DNA from: Hydractinia symbiolongicarpus | Taxonomy: Eukaryota; Cnidaria; Hydrozoa; Anthoathecata; Hydractiniidae | NCBI RefSeq assembly: GCF_029227915.1 | Contig: NC_079888.1 | Span: 13,811,001-13,875,000 of the forward strand | Direction of reading: 5' to 3' | DNA: 64,000 nt | Shown: piece after piece, positions 1 through 12,030 of the stretch | How the letters are laid out: each line of letters opens with the position of its first letter | Position numbering within the stretch: the first letter of the stretch is position 1 | Notes under the pieces: generated by a model | Database searches by the model: none | The model's input: the letters and a program-made list of their open reading frames with translations, nothing else | Told to the model about the DNA's origin: nothing | Position numbers and translations under genes: made by a program

Positions 1-1069
1 CAAAGATCATCCCGTTATGAGTGTGGATAGACTGTGAACAAAGGCACCAGAATCTGGAGTATATCATTACCTACCGGTGTAAATTTTGAATTAGAATTAC
101 TCATATCTCCGGCACACTCACGTCGTTGCTCAATAATCTCAGGGCTTTCTTGGTTACTTATTTCAGCACATCTCAATTAACGTGACATCTCACCATATTT
201 CTTTGTAATAATTAATTTAATTTAAACAACTTACTCCAACAGCTCGTGACAAAATCGTTTAACAGGTAGAGAACGTTTGACCTGATGTATCAAGAGTAAT
301 TAACAGGAAATGCAAAAAAATGTGTGTAAGCTTCATTGCATTTAGGGCGTGTCTCCCCAGGCCTCTTGCATTATCCCAAATTGGGGATGTTTTCACCCCA
401 TCAAGTACATGTATCAAATATTGCTAAAAATATTCTTATGAGCTAAATATTCGAAATTTAGAAAAACGTACAAAAATATAAGGGCTAAAATGTGGGTCAG
501 ACACCCCTAAAAGAGGCCTTAACCAATCTGATGAAAGATAATTTTGCACGAGGCATAAAAAAATTACACAGGCATTTTGAGGAAGAGAAAAGAAACTTCA
601 GACAAATTGAACACAACCATATTTTAAGTTACACCTTGATTGAGAGCTCAACCTGGCATATGGTTATATACAGGATCCACTGAAAGATAGCGGTAAATAT
701 TGAACAGCTCACCACTGTGATATAATATTACAAAACTTTAAATACTAATTACAAGGCAGTAAACATAAAAAAATCATAGAATAAGTCCAAACCGGTTAGT
801 ATATATAGTGTCCTTTTCAGCATAGTCATAACAAAGAGAGAGTCTGGGTACCGCCGTGATTGAGCTCCGCTCCGGTATCTGACTCGCGTTTAGAAGTGCC
901 CAGTCTACTTTTAGGGGGAGCAAAAAATCAAAAACAGACGGGAAGCTTCGTATGCTAGGTACTTTGCTGCAGTTTGCCTGGATTTTTTGGTATTATCGTC
1001 CAGCCTTTGGAACAAGTTGAATTTTTATTTTCAAAATTACTCAAGAAAATGACGAGTACAACACATCAT
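1..1069. other. host intergenic DNA, no feature seen
   Basis: This stretch is AT-rich and has only short chance reading frames. I see no recognisable gene, RNA gene or repeat family here. Confidence 0.6.
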
Positions 1070-3540
1070 GGAGAGACAAGCTAGTCGCTGTGATAATCAA
1101 AGATCGTGTTAACAGTTGAGAGCACAATTAGATAATCGTAAGCTGTATATATGTGAGAAGCATTTCCTAGAAAGCCAGATAGTACAACGTAAGTGTGATT
1201 TAACATACTTTTAGATATTTCAACTGCAGAAGAAGGATATTTTACATACAATAATCACGACTGTGCCAATAATGATTATAAAATACTTTCTTCTAGATGA
1301 TAAAAGAAGAACACTCATTCCGTGTTCCTTACCCACATTGAAATTTTCAGAGAAAAATATTTCTTATATATTATATAGCTAAACTTACATTTACAAAACA
1401 TGTTACATCAGTCAAGTATATAATGTTCGTGTTTACTCTTTCACAGCACATCAGTCCAACTACGACCTTCAGCAAGAAATACTGTGGAAAAAAAGTTAAA
1501 TACAACAACAGTGGTACCGACCACCCAAGTATGTTATCAATCGTTTAAGAATTTTGTAAATCGAGTCAAAATGCCGAAGCTTCTTTATGGTTGGAATTTG
1601 GAGATATCTGCTGCTGATGCGGTAAAAGTTTGGGCATGTGATAATATATCACTTTATCAAACTTAATCAAAGAGATTCCAAAATATTAAAATTGTCCTGG
1701 GGTTACTGATTCATCCATTTTCCAAACATTGTACTTCGACAAACACACCATCTCCAAAAAATTCACAATTCATTCAGATAAAAGTCCATTTCAACAAACC
1801 GTATTTTTTCGTTCTCCAGATTGCATGTTATTGAATTTGCTCCGTGAAAAAAGCACAAATTTAGGTGACACGTACATCCCCAAATCTGATAAGTTAAATG
1901 CACCAATTGCATTCACATGACCAGATCGTGTGTTATCCAGACTTCGCGAAAAACGTTGTGAGAATAAAGTATTGCAAATAGAAAACATATCACTAAACCA
2001 TGAGATAAAGTTACTACAAGAAGAAATAGCTGCATCCCCCATCTCTGTCAGTTCTGATCTTAGTTCGGATTTCAAAACTATCATGTCCAATGCTGGTCCA
2101 TCAAAAGTTTCTCCATTCATGAAATATTTTTGGGAGGAACAACAAAAATATTTATCCTGAACAAAAACTGGTGTGCGTTTTTGTCCAACGATGATTCGAT
2201 ATTGTTTGTTATTAGCTTCAAAATCAGCAGCTGCATATGATAACATCCGATACGAAAAAAAATCTGGCACAGGTTTCGTAATTCTTCCTAGTCGACGTAG
2301 ATTACGAGGCTATAAAATTATATATACACGTTGCAGCAACTACTTTCAGAATCCACAACGAGGATTCAATAAATTTATTGTTGACGAATTGAAAAAAGTC
2401 AAAGATTTCAGTGAGATTGGAAAGTTTGTAGTTCTTCTGTTTGATGAGATGAAAATCCAAGAAAATTTAGTTTTGGATAAGCATGCAGGAGAACTTATCG
2501 GCTTTGTTGATCTGAGAGACATTGATTTGAACTATGCTACTCTCAAAATGATTTGGCAACCCATGTATTAATTTATCTTGTGAGAAGTATAGTAAATCCA
2601 TTCAAGTTCAGTTTGGCAAATTATGCAACAGCTGGAGGCACGTCAGTTTAAATGTTACCTATGTTTTGAAAAGCTGTCAGCATATGCGAACTACGGTGCA
2701 ATCTGAAAGTAGTTGCTGCAACGTGTGATGGAGCATCGCCGAACCGAAAATTGTTTCGCATGGATTTTAACCTTCCTCAAGCTGATGACATTAATCCACA
2801 CACGAACGTTACATATAAATCTGTCAATTTCTTTAGCGTTGAAAAACAATATATTCACTTTATCTCTAATCCTCCACATTTGATAAAAACAGCTCGTAAT
2901 TATTTGCCTAACTCAGGTGCTGGTAGATGTACACGGTTCATGTGGAATGGTGGAATGTTTCTGGTTTGGAATCACATAGCTGATATATTCTATGAAAATC
3001 GTGAATGTGGCTTACACCTTCTCCCAAAGTTATCGTAAGACCACACAAATAAAATCATTTTTTTCAGTGATGAATTTTGATTTCCACACTCAGTACCGTG
3101 TTGAATAATTTTGTACCACCTAAAGCTGCTGGTACTTCAAAATTATGTGAAATGAATGATGGACTTTTTTTATATTCTCAACATTAGAAACACACAAGAA
3201 TACAAGTATAAAAGGAAACCATTTCTTGCTCCATTTTCAGATATCAATGATACTCGCTTTGTATCGTTACGTTTTTCTCCAATATTTTAATGATCGGCTA
3301 CAAACCATTGAAGCTCAACCAGGTAATTATTCTAAAAACGCAAATGCCAACATGTTTATATCTTGGCAAACACAAGAAGGTATCCAGATTGTTAGTTCGA
3401 TCATTGAGAATTTACTGAATAATAATGTGCCATATGTTCTTGTTTACGTCACGATCCTTGAGAAAATTATTTTGGTCAGCAAAGATCTATGGGAGCACGA
3501 AAAGACAACCCTTCAATGAGAGACTTTGGCTACAATGACA
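1070..3540 (+). pseudogene. decayed THAP-domain / P-element-like transposase
   Basis: A broken DNA-transposon gene in several frames. Around 1130-1180 one frame gives the second half of a THAP zinc finger (C-x2-H in 'YICEKHF'), and near 1290-1350 a frame gives the 'LIP..LPTLKF'-like THAP tail, separated by sequence that looks like an intron. 1930-2160 encodes a short coiled coil. 2170-2571 encodes a P-element/THAP9-type transposase block ('VVLLFDEMKIQENLV', 'KHAGELIGFVDL'), where the Asp of 'FDEMKI' is a likely catalytic acid. 2751-3038 continues with 'HLIKTARNYL'. Stops and frame changes separate the blocks, so it is not functional. The assignment rests on motif recall for the P-element/THAP9 family. 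Confidence 0.72.
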
Positions 3541-3699
3541 ACACTTTTCAAACCTATTAATGTATTTACTAGCTGTTTCCCGTGAAAGAATCCACTGTAT
3601 TCCATTTAATTTATGTAGCAGATATATGTCCATCAAAAAACAAACAATACAGCAGTGCGCATCTTACATCTGCATTATTATATAAATGACCAAAAAAAT

Positions 3700-5440
3700 T
3701 AAAGATTTTCAACCACTGCAGTATATATGTGACATTTAAAATCTAAATCTACTAAAATTACTTGCTCTGACCATCTGACAAATGCGAAAATTATTCGGAA
3801 AAAAGTTTTTAAAAGCATTTCAACATACATCTCACCCATAAAATTTAAACCACTCAAAACGCCACATATATACAAAAAAGCTGATCAATGTCAAACACAA
3901 ATCTCTCTCATTGTATATGTTAAAATCAGCTAGTTTATTGCAAACCCTGCCAAAGGTTGACACAAAATGCGAAAAATAAACAATAAATTTTGCCTAAGTA
4001 GAAATTTTTATCTAAGGTGTTACAAAGGGATTGCAAGGTTAAATTATATTGCAATAAAACGTTTTTTGATATATTGCATATGGTCCCTCCTCACCAAACT
4101 TTAGACAAAATGCCAACAAAAAACGGTGTTTAAATCTAAAATTAATAAAGTCCTTTTAGCAATTTGCATGCTGTTTTACCATCAATAAAGCAAACAAAAT
4201 TTCAAATCTCACATAGTATTCTGTCACAAATTTTCATAAAATATATATATAAAGTCATAATGAGTCATGTTAAACAACAGCAATCAATCTGTATATAAGT
4301 TCATTTTATGTCAATTTTTGCACCAATTTTGCAACACAAAATACAAATTCTAAATAATACTAAAATCTCTTATTTTGGTCCTTCGCATACCGACGGTCTC
4401 CCACAAAAGTTTAATCAAAATGTAAAAAATGAGAGGTAACGACAAAATCAAAGTTTGCAAAATTCAATTATTTCGGTACATATATCTACTGCATATGCCC
4501 TCTAAAACAATATTTTAAGCTAAAATGCCTAAGAAAGACAGTTTGCAACAAAAATCAGTTATTTCGATAATATTGCATACACTCTTTCCTCACAAAAGCT
4601 TCACAAACTGTAAAAAAAAGAATGGTTGTAGGGAGTGCTTCTGATTCAACAAAAAAAGTTTTTTTGACATATTGCATCTAGCCCTTACCCATTAAATCTT
4701 ACACAAAATTTCCAAAACTATATACGATTTAGAACACATCAAATTTAAATCGAGAAGGATCAGTCATTTCGATATATTGCACGGAGTCCTCCCCAGTAAG
4801 AATTTATACAAAATATAGAAAAACAAAGCTTGCAAGGTGTAAAATTGAATTCTTCTTCTGTGTATATATATATAGTCCTTTCTCGCAAAATTAACATAAA
4901 ATGTCAAAAAGGTTCAGATATAACATCTAACACAACAAAAATCAGTTCTATCAGTATATGTCATGCCATTGTCTTCCACCAAATGTTCCCCTTAAAGTTT
5001 CACAGACACAGCCTGTAAATTAAAAACAACTAAGATCAGGTATTTTGGTCTATTTCATACCATTCTGTTCCAAATAACTTATAAAATGTAAAAATTGAGT
5101 GGTAAAACAGAAATTTGCAAAATTCCATTTTTTTATATGCATGTATATTATATGCCTTCTACAGCAATAAGTTAATTCAAAATGTCAAAAAGAAGAAAAA
5201 AATAGCTTACAAAGAGTATAAAATTGAAATCAACAAAGTAGCTCTTTTGGTGTATTAAATATAAGCCATACGCACAAAAGTTTACACTAAATGTAAGAAA
5301 ATGGTTGTGTTTAGTAATTCTAAATTAAGAAAAATCAGTTCTTTTAGCATGCTGATTAAGGTTTTTGCCCACAAATTCTTACATGAAAATGTCAAAACCA
5401 CAATTTGAAACAAATTAAATTTACATTTTAAAAATAAGTC
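3700..5440. repeat. degenerate tandem array, ~100-bp unit
   Basis: A phrase resembling 'cagTTaTTTyGrTATaTTGCATa', then pyrimidine-rich 'gtCCTcCCCaCaAAAGTTTACACAAAATGT', recurs near 4069, 4374, 4563, 4669, 4768, 4862, 4953, 5040, 5135, 5246 and 5340. In the better half the spacing is about 87-106 bp. Units are strongly diverged. No coding potential is seen. Confidence 0.6.
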
Positions 5441-5559
5441 TGAACTTTATTTCAGAATATTTGGAGGAAAAGAACTTCGCAAACCAAAAAAAAAACAGGA
5501 AAATGTTTAAAATCTTCAGGGTTAATAACGTTTGATGGGTTTTGTGGGAATATATATAC

Positions 5560-5659
5560 TGGGAATCTTTAGTTTAAAGCTAGCATTAGCTAGCTACAGC
5601 AGCTAATAGCTAGTCACTTAAATATAAACTGGAGACTTAGCTAGGTATAAAGAACATGG

Positions 5660-5691
<32 letters not shown>

Positions 5692-5760
5692 CTAGCTAGC
5701 TAGTTGTTGGTGGTGGTTGGCTTTTTATGATGCTAGCTATAAAACATGTCTGGCATCAAT
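5560..5760. repeat. TAGC-rich and (TA)n microsatellite tract
   Basis: Repeated TAGC/GCTA tetranucleotides occur at about 5577-5645 and 5690-5705, flanking a pure (TA)n run near 5665-5690. Similar TAGCTAGC clusters recur at about 6365 and 7145. It is simple-sequence DNA. Confidence 0.8.
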
Positions 5761-7218
5761 AATATAATCAAAACTGAAAATAAAACATGAAAAAACCTTA
5801 CAGAACATTGCTATGATTAATTTATAAAACCATGCTCTTCTTCAAATGTTTTTTTAAAGATTTATTTTGAATGAAAGAGTAGAGAATACTCAAAAAGAAC
5901 AGCCATCTTTTTCGTAAACACAACTTCCGTTTTATGCTGGGAACTTCATTTAACAGTCCGTATGCTTTGTAAATATCTAATACCGTTTCATATGTAGCGA
6001 TACCTATATATATATGCTAACATAAAGTTTTTTGGCATAAGGGTATATATATTTATATCGTTATTAGCAGCGGGTTATATATTTACAGCTTATGTGCGAT
6101 TTCTATGAAGTACATCCCTAATCTTTTTAGTTAAATTTTAGCGTACAACCACGTCATAAGAAAGTGACCCGTGATTTCCGTGTCGTGGACTCACAGTTTT
6201 ACTCACGCAAGGGAATTAATATATAAGACTATGCCGTAGTTGATTTTAGCGATGAACCTGTACCATGAAGAAAAAAGAGGAAACACTGAAGAAGTAACAA
6301 CACTCAAACAAAACGGTTATTTTTATAGCCACACGTTCTTGAAAACTTTATTATTTGGTAGAAAACTAGCTACTAGCTACATAGCTCCAGCTTTCCTTCA
6401 CAGTAAATATATTTACCTTGGGTATAAGGTGGATTTACTTAACAGTAAGTTATTACCTTTTACAAATATCTTTCAGCTAGCTAGAATTTACACAAACATC
6501 CCCATTCGGTTTACTTGCAGTTTGCTCTTTGTCAAAATGCAAATATGAAAGCTAAGGTTTGTTTTTAATTAGTTTTCGAAACAGATCGGCTAATTATCAG
6601 AGAGATAATAACTATCACTGTAAGAATGTTGGGCTACGGGGGTTTTATGTACAGCCATTTTCCCGTGTTTTTTTATCTTCATTGTAAGTAGCCTCTCGCC
6701 ATAGCGGAATTTTCAGTCACTTAAAAACGGCCTCAGACGTTGAAATGGATACGGGGGTGTAAAATTTATTTCGTTTGAAAATATATCTATGTTTTTTTTC
6801 GAAAAATATTGTCGAGCATCTCTTCGGTTTTGGTATTAGAAGACAAATCATATTTAATTTCCTACTTAACAGAAATTTTCCTGATTACAGTTGGATGATA
6901 TTTTTTAATGAAGTAGTAACCCATAGCATATTTAAATGAATTGGCAGCGAAGGTTTTTTTCAATCATAACATATAAACTTAGTTGAAGAAGGAGCAAGTA
7001 TTGCTTGATTCTTTATGACTTTCTCAGAATTTGACCTGAACATAGTTATGATCATATTCATGCTAGCAACAATTGTTTTAAAAATATAGTATATGTTGTA
7101 CATTTAAAAAGTTTGTGAGAACATCGGAAATTTAAGATAGCAAACTACAGCTAGCTCACTAGCTATGCAAGCATCATAATGATTTTTAATAAATGTGTAG
7201 CTATAAAAATAGCTGTTT
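5761..7218. other. host intergenic DNA, no feature seen
   Basis: AT-rich DNA with small chance ORFs (for example 6240-6548) that resemble nothing I know. No repeat or gene could be supported. Confidence 0.5.
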
Positions 7219-7640
7219 TTATGTGATAGCCATTTTATCAATGACCTTGAACCAGCGAGGATTTTCAACTCGCAGTGATTTTAATTTCTCAGCATCAGAT
7301 GCTATTTTTTGTAACTGCTGGTTATCTTTGACATAGGAAAAAGTCCTCGCTCTGTCATACAACATGAGCAGATCTTCTAACAAGTTCAAAGAAATTTCTT
7401 TTTTCAACGACCCAGTGCAAAGCTGAAGAATTTGTTGAAAGTAGACTTCACATCAAATTTCTTCATCAAACAAAAAACTATTTCTTTACTGTAAATGTTG
7501 CTGCAGCTTTTTCTCGTGTATGAACCAAAAAGTTCTTCAGCAGATTTAAATATCAAAGCCACTTCCTTTTAACCTTCCATATGCCACCACGATCTGTAGC
7601 ATTGACCAATTTGTTTTGTGAAACATCTTGTGTGTCCTTA
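7219..7640 (-). pseudogene. C-terminal remnant of a DNA-transposon protein
   Basis: On the minus strand, 7640-7570 reads 'LVNATDRGGIWKV', and 7407-7219 reads 'SLNLLEDLLMLYDRARTFSY' followed by a basic tail. These match, from memory, the conserved C-terminal block of a transposase-type protein common in cnidarian genomes ('..L..RGGLW.v..', 'LL..LY.RVR.FS..K'). Several stops and frame changes lie between the two motifs, so it is dead. It could be another piece of the same family as the remnant at 1070-3540, but I cannot show this. Confidence 0.5.
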
Positions 7641-8635
7641 GATTTTTCTGCCAACAGGACAGCTAGATATTGTTGGTGGCAAATACTGAAGACGTATCCA
7701 TCAAGATAAAATATCACAAAATTTATTTAAACAATGGTTAACTGAAACTGAATTTGTATATATATTGTGAACTCACTGCTTGCAGTTATATTTAGCAACT
7801 GCTATGAAGTCAAAAAAGAAAAACCTTACATGTGGATAAAAAATGGCTTCAAAAAGTGTTTACCTTAGGATTCTTCTTTGCATTTACATTTTGTGGCCTT
7901 AACATTCTCCAAAAGCCACCCATTCACAGATAATTTCTGCTTTTTTTTTCAAAATGACATTTTTTTAAAAGGTCATACAGCTTTTTTAGTTTTTACTTAA
8001 CAAGCACACATTATACTACACAAACACCATAAAACAAGGTTTTATGTTTAAAACGTTAATAATGCAGAAATTTAATCAAAAGCGTTATACAGCTTTGAAA
8101 ATTGAAATTGACAAGTCCACATGTGATTTTGTTGATTCAATTAATTGAATCATGTCTTACTCACTGCCTTAATAATTTGGAAACTTTTGGTAAACAACTT
8201 TTCCAACAGTATTGTACTATATTAAAGTATTCTGTTCTACCTTGTAGAAAAAAATGTTTGGGGAATAATGTTTTGAGGAATTATTTTGGGGATTTTGGAC
8301 CAAAATTATGTTTCATAAAATTGCACATTTTAGAGCTCAAGTTTCCCTTGCTACAAGTTTTGCAACCCAGTGCTTGCTAGCTAACCAATTCAGTGAAATA
8401 CGCATAGCTAAATTGCTTAAATTTCAAGTAAACAGCAGCCTAAGTAACATGATTGTATGTTTATACATTTAAATAACAATCAAGGGCAATATGCAAGCAG
8501 TTTTTCTGTTTGTTTGTCTGCGTATGGAGAGAAATGAAAACAAACTCGCTCAGCTATGCAAAGTTATGTATAAAGATTTGGTTCATTGAGGCAAATCTCA
8601 TTAAATATTACACCCATAAAAAATCTGCATTTGAG
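7641..8635. other. host intergenic DNA, no feature seen
   Basis: AT-rich sequence up to the abrupt composition change at about 8636. The ORFs at 8102-8380 and 8510-8710 have no recognisable content. Confidence 0.5.
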
Positions 8636-9147
8636 GGTCCCGTAACGATGCCTCCTCATACTACGAAGGTTTTGAATACCCCACGGACGATGATCTTTTA
8701 CACAGGGTAGTATCAGGCGAAAAATCATGGGCAATATTTGCGAGAAACGAGATCGATGATGATCTCGAGGATGATATTGAACGTCTAGAACTCTATATCG
8801 TTGCGGCTAAAGAGAACAACTAAGGGGCATTCTGCTACCAGATCGTCAAGGATAGGGATTTGAAGCTATCAGATTTGGCTGATATAGAAACAATAAGCAA
8901 AATACTCGAATATCCGATAGCAGATAGACGTCTAGTCGATATTGATTTGGAGAATGAGCCTAATGTCATCAAAGGCATCGTCTATGGGTACCCGTTCTAC
9001 AGCCAACATCCCAAGGACTATGTGAGAGATCCAAATGAAGATGACGAGGATGATGGGAATGACGAGGATGACAAAATAGCTTTGGATGACCTAGAGGAAC
9101 TCGTGAAAGCATATTACCATTCTTTGATAACCTCCGGTGGTACCTGA
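8636..9147 (+). pseudogene. 5'-truncated conserved acidic protein (homolog of 62126-62563)
   Basis: From about 8636 a frame reads through 'YYEGFEYP' and an acidic stretch to an in-frame TAA at 8821-8823. It continues as 'DLKLSDLADIE', 'DRRLVDID' and 'IKGIVYGYPFYSQHP', then an Asp/Glu-rich tail. The minus-strand gene at 62126-62563 in element C has the same blocks in the same order. The N-terminal part present in C is missing here, and that marks the left break of element A. Function is unknown. Its 3' end overlaps the convergent integrase gene by 34 bp. Confidence 0.6.
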
Positions 9148-10118
9148 ACATCCTCTGGTACCTGCATGAGTTTTTCTGACACGAAGCTGCGATCAGGACC
9201 GTCTTTTAGGTAGTATAAAATACGACTACCCGTCACAATACGATCCAACCTGTAAGTATGTTTGCTGTAAAAGGCGTCAGTGGCGCGTCTTTTAGAGTCA
9301 CCATGCTCCTCTACGGGTTGTAGGAGGTACAAGTACAGCCCATCCTTGGGCAGGGGGTTCTCTTCTGGATATTGCTGACCTTTTGCAAGTGGGACATCTT
9401 TGAGCTTGATCGCCTTGTTAGGCTTCATCTCGATCATGGCAGTCTTGGTATTGTTGAGGCTTTTTGCGATAGTATATAGGTGTTTCACCCAAATGGTACT
9501 AGTCTCCCCGGAGACCAACTCCTGCGCATCTTGAGGCTTAAAGAGTTTTTCCGCAAGTACCTTATTGTAGCTTTCCACGAAGGCCGTGAACGTATGGTGA
9601 TATTTAGTGGTGGCCCGCTTAATCTCAACCCCTTTGCCCCCCAGGAGCTTCGTCACATCCGATTTGAACTCAGAACTATTTTCACACGGAAAAATCTTGG
9701 GGTATTTTAAGGGTCCTGCTTTGTAAATGTCGTTCAACATATCCGCGACCTCGCTAGCTTTTTTGGTGCGCAACGGCTTTGCTACCTTATATTTCGAGGC
9801 TACATCAATGCCTATCAGGATACATTTATAGGTGTTTCCATATACCCTATTGTGAGGCATGTACAGTAGATCGAATTGGTGCATCTCATTCGGTGTCGTA
9901 ATGGTGAAATGCGGATAATCGATCCTTTTAGGACCTCGAATATGCCTGAGCCAGAGCAGCTGCCTGGATAGCCAATGAATTGCCTTCTTTTTGGAGAGGC
10001 CGCTCTCCTTCGTAAGGAGTTTGATAACCCTTAGCCCGACCCAGAGATGTTCCGGTGTATAGTAGATATCGCTTAGCTTTTCCGCCTCTTCCTCTGTAAC
10101 AACGTGCGTTTTTGACAT
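9114..10118 (-). CDS. INT: retrovirus-type (rve) DDE integrase, catalytic Asp changed
   Basis: An open 334-codon frame from ATG at 10118. Polinton integrases insert the linear element DNA into the host. The catalytic core is clear: first Asp D83 in 'MHQFDLLYMP', third acid E182 in 'FVESYN', with D,D(35)E spacing. The middle position, Asp in 'CDNGSEF' of elements B and C, is Glu146 here ('CENSSEF'), with Gly148 also changed to Ser. The enzyme is therefore probably inactive even though the frame is open. After the core comes a chromodomain-like C-terminal region ('YRLDRIV', 'VSEKLMQVPED'). It is followed on the same strand order by the small protein at 10150-10548, as in element C. Confidence 0.93.
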   Translation of the reverse strand: MSKTHVVTEEEAEKLSDIYYTPEHLWVGLRVIKLLTKESGLSKKKAIHWLSRQLLWLRHIRGPKRIDYPHFTITTPNEMHQFDLLYMPHNRVYGNTYKCILIGIDVASKYKVAKPLRTKKASEVADMLNDIYKAGPLKYPKIFPCENSSEFKSDVTKLLGGKGVEIKRATTKYHHTFTAFVESYNKVLAEKLFKPQDAQELVSGETSTIWVKHLYTIAKSLNNTKTAMIEMKPNKAIKLKDVPLAKGQQYPEENPLPKDGLYLYLLQPVEEHGDSKRRATDAFYSKHTYRLDRIVTGSRILYYLKDGPDRSFVSEKLMQVPEDVQVPPEVIKEW

Positions 10119-10149
10119 GTCTTTATTATATACATGTTAAAAAACGTTC

Positions 10150-10548
10150 CTATAGGTATTTATATGCCACGAACCCCAATATGGATAAGGAGCCAAGGAC
10201 GAACGTTAACTCACCATCTTGTTGGGTTTTTGAAGGGGTAGAGAAATCCTTCAACTGTGGGGCTTTTTTATCCGAGGCGATATAGAATTTATACATATTG
10301 TCATCGAGTTCCCTCAGACTTTTGCCGGCTTGTATTTGCCTTTCTCGTTCTTCGTTGAACCAATCGAGTTTTTTTTGTCTATCCCTGATCCACTGGACCT
10401 GGGCCTCGTTAAGCCTTTCTATCGCCTGGTCATGCCTTTTTCTCTCGGCTTCCCCGTGCTCTGATAGCCTAGAAAATAGATAATTCGTTCCGGAGAAGGC
10501 TAGGGCGTTGATCGCCGCACCTGCAATAATAACAGCTATTGTCGCCAT
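10150..10548 (-). CDS. conserved small Polinton protein ('NALAF' family), two membrane ends
   Basis: 132 residues, ATG at 10548. It has a hydrophobic N-terminus with 'INALAFSGTNYLFS', a charged helical middle ('KRHDQAIERLNEAQVQWIRD') likely to form a coiled coil, a Pro/Ser linker and a C-terminal membrane segment. Homologs sit in element B (26136-26561, 141 residues) and element C (60597-60995, the same 132-codon length). It lies 31 bp after the integrase start in both A and C. The role is unknown. I recall this family as a regular Polinton gene of invertebrates, and a structural or membrane role in the particle is my inference. Confidence 0.8.
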   Translation of the reverse strand: MATIAVIIAGAAINALAFSGTNYLFSRLSEHGEAERKRHDQAIERLNEAQVQWIRDRQKKLDWFNEERERQIQAGKSLRELDDNMYKFYIASDKKAPQLKDFSTPSKTQQDGELTFVLGSLSILGFVAYKYL

Positions 10549-10554
10549 GTGTCT

Positions 10555-11269
10555 TTATGCTGAGATATATCGGTTACCCTTGGCTATATTTTCGCTTGCC
10601 AATATAGGTTTAGTGTTGGCATAGTGTAGTCTTTTCCCCACCTCGTCAAGCGGTGGGGAATCACCATTTTCCCTATATTTAATCGGTACCTTATGATCAA
10701 TGTGCATCCCCTACCATAATGGTCCCAGGTCATCCCCTCGGAAAACTGGGCTTCGATATGGGTCCGCAGCGTAGCCATGTCGCAACCGATATATTCCCGG
10801 GAGCTGAGCTCCTTGTTTTTCGTTAGAGACTTGTGGTTCCGGCTGCGTACAACATTGGCGAGATGTCCGGCAGGATCGCAAATGAGGCAATGGAGCTTAT
10901 ATTTTTCATGATGGAATATGTTCCCGCCCCTGCATTCTTTACATATTGATCTTCGCCTTTGATGTTTGCAAATACCATTACCCCCGCATTCCTTACACTG
11001 CCATCTCACCCTTTGGTGAGGGCAAATCTGATTATCCTTACAGCCCTTACAGGTGGATCTTATCCTTTCATGTTCACATATACCTTCACCCCCACAGTCC
11101 TTACACATTGATTTTTGTCTTTGATGCGGACACCTATTGCGTTTTTTTGACGCCCCGTTAACGTCGAGGCATTTGATGCTCCAGTTTGTTTCTTGACTAT
11201 TCCCCTTGATCCTAAAATTGCCCAAAGATAAAAAGTGCTTACATTTTTGACAGCTCTTGGTTCCCCCAT
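10555..11269 (-). pseudogene. zinc-repeat protein with C-terminal HNH nuclease domain, frameshifted
   Basis: The frame carries an N-terminal Cys pair ('CQKCKHF'), then about five tandem repeats of type 'CPHQR.RS.CK.CGG.', each with C-x-H and C-x2-C zinc ligands, and ends in 'EYIGCDMATLRTHIEAQF..GMTWDHYG'. In the next frame, after about 10712, follows 'MHIDHKVPI', the Asp-His core of an HNH nuclease, ending at a stop at 10555. A one-base frame change thus separates the HNH active site from the repeats. The upstream ATG (11269) is also out of frame with the repeats. Similar repeat-HNH proteins are known from giant algal and amoebal viruses. It sits between capsid and 'NALAF' genes, where element C has nothing. 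Confidence 0.75.
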
Positions 11270-11312
11270 ATTGATTTGTGTTTGCCCCTAGGGACAAGCA
11301 CAAATTGTGGTC
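11267..11312. repeat. 46-bp upstream repeat, copy 1
   Basis: The sequence around the start codon of the HNH gene is repeated almost exactly (one visible mismatch) at 12028-12073 around the start of the next gene. It contains the start codon complement 'cat', then 'attgatttgtgtttgccc'. This is a duplicated promoter/leader and shows that the two zinc-repeat genes arose by tandem duplication. Confidence 0.85.
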
Positions 11313-11350
11313 TATACCTACCGTGCACCCGCAACAGCAATCGTTGCCAT

Positions 11351-12030
11351 TTATTGTTTACTCTTCTTGCAGTCTTTGCATTGATATTTTATCCTTTGAT
11401 GGGGGCATATTTGACTTCCCCCGCACTCTTTACAGATGGATCTCCTCCTTTCATGCTGGCATATGCTTCCACCCTTACATTCTTTACAGGTGGATCTCAC
11501 CCTTTGATGGGGGCAAATGCTTGCACCCCTGCAATCTTTATACCAAGATCTTATCCTTTCATGTTTACATATTTGACTTCCATTACACTCCTTACACTTG
11601 GACCTCACCCTTTGATGGGAACAAATCTGACTGCCCTTGCAGTCTTTGCAATAGGCCCTCTGCCTTTGATGGGGGCATATTTGACTACCGCCACACTCCC
11701 TACATTGGCATCTCGGTTTTCCATGGGGGCATATTTCACTTCCCCCGCACTCCTTACAAGTGGATCTCTGTCTTTGATGGTGGAAAATGCTTCCACCCCT
11801 GCAGTCTTTACACTGAGATCTTATCCTTTCATGTTTACATATTTGACTACTGCCACACTCTTTACACTTGGATCTCACCCTTTGATGGGGGCACTTGATT
11901 TTGGCACGCTGCAGTTTCGCCTTATCCACGCATTTGATGCATGTCTTTGTAGTTTGACCATTTTTTTTGGAACCCTAAACGCATCTAGGGCCAACACTTT
12001 TTCACATTTTGAACAGTTCTTGCTTTCCAT
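11351..12030 (-). pseudogene. second zinc-repeat protein, HNH end missing
   Basis: From ATG at 12030 the frame gives a Cys-pair head ('NCSKCEKVLALDAF'). It then shifts at a run of eight A (about 11962-11969) into a long frame of about ten 'CPHQR.RSKCKECG' repeats ending 'CKDCKKSKQ' at 11351. Each repeat supplies C-x-H and C-x2-C ligands. Unlike its neighbour it stops directly after the repeats, without the HNH domain, so it is a tandem copy that lost its C-terminus. The repeat number differs between the two copies (about ten versus five), which suggests expansion by unequal exchange. DNA binding is a likely role for the repeats but is inferred. Confidence 0.72.
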
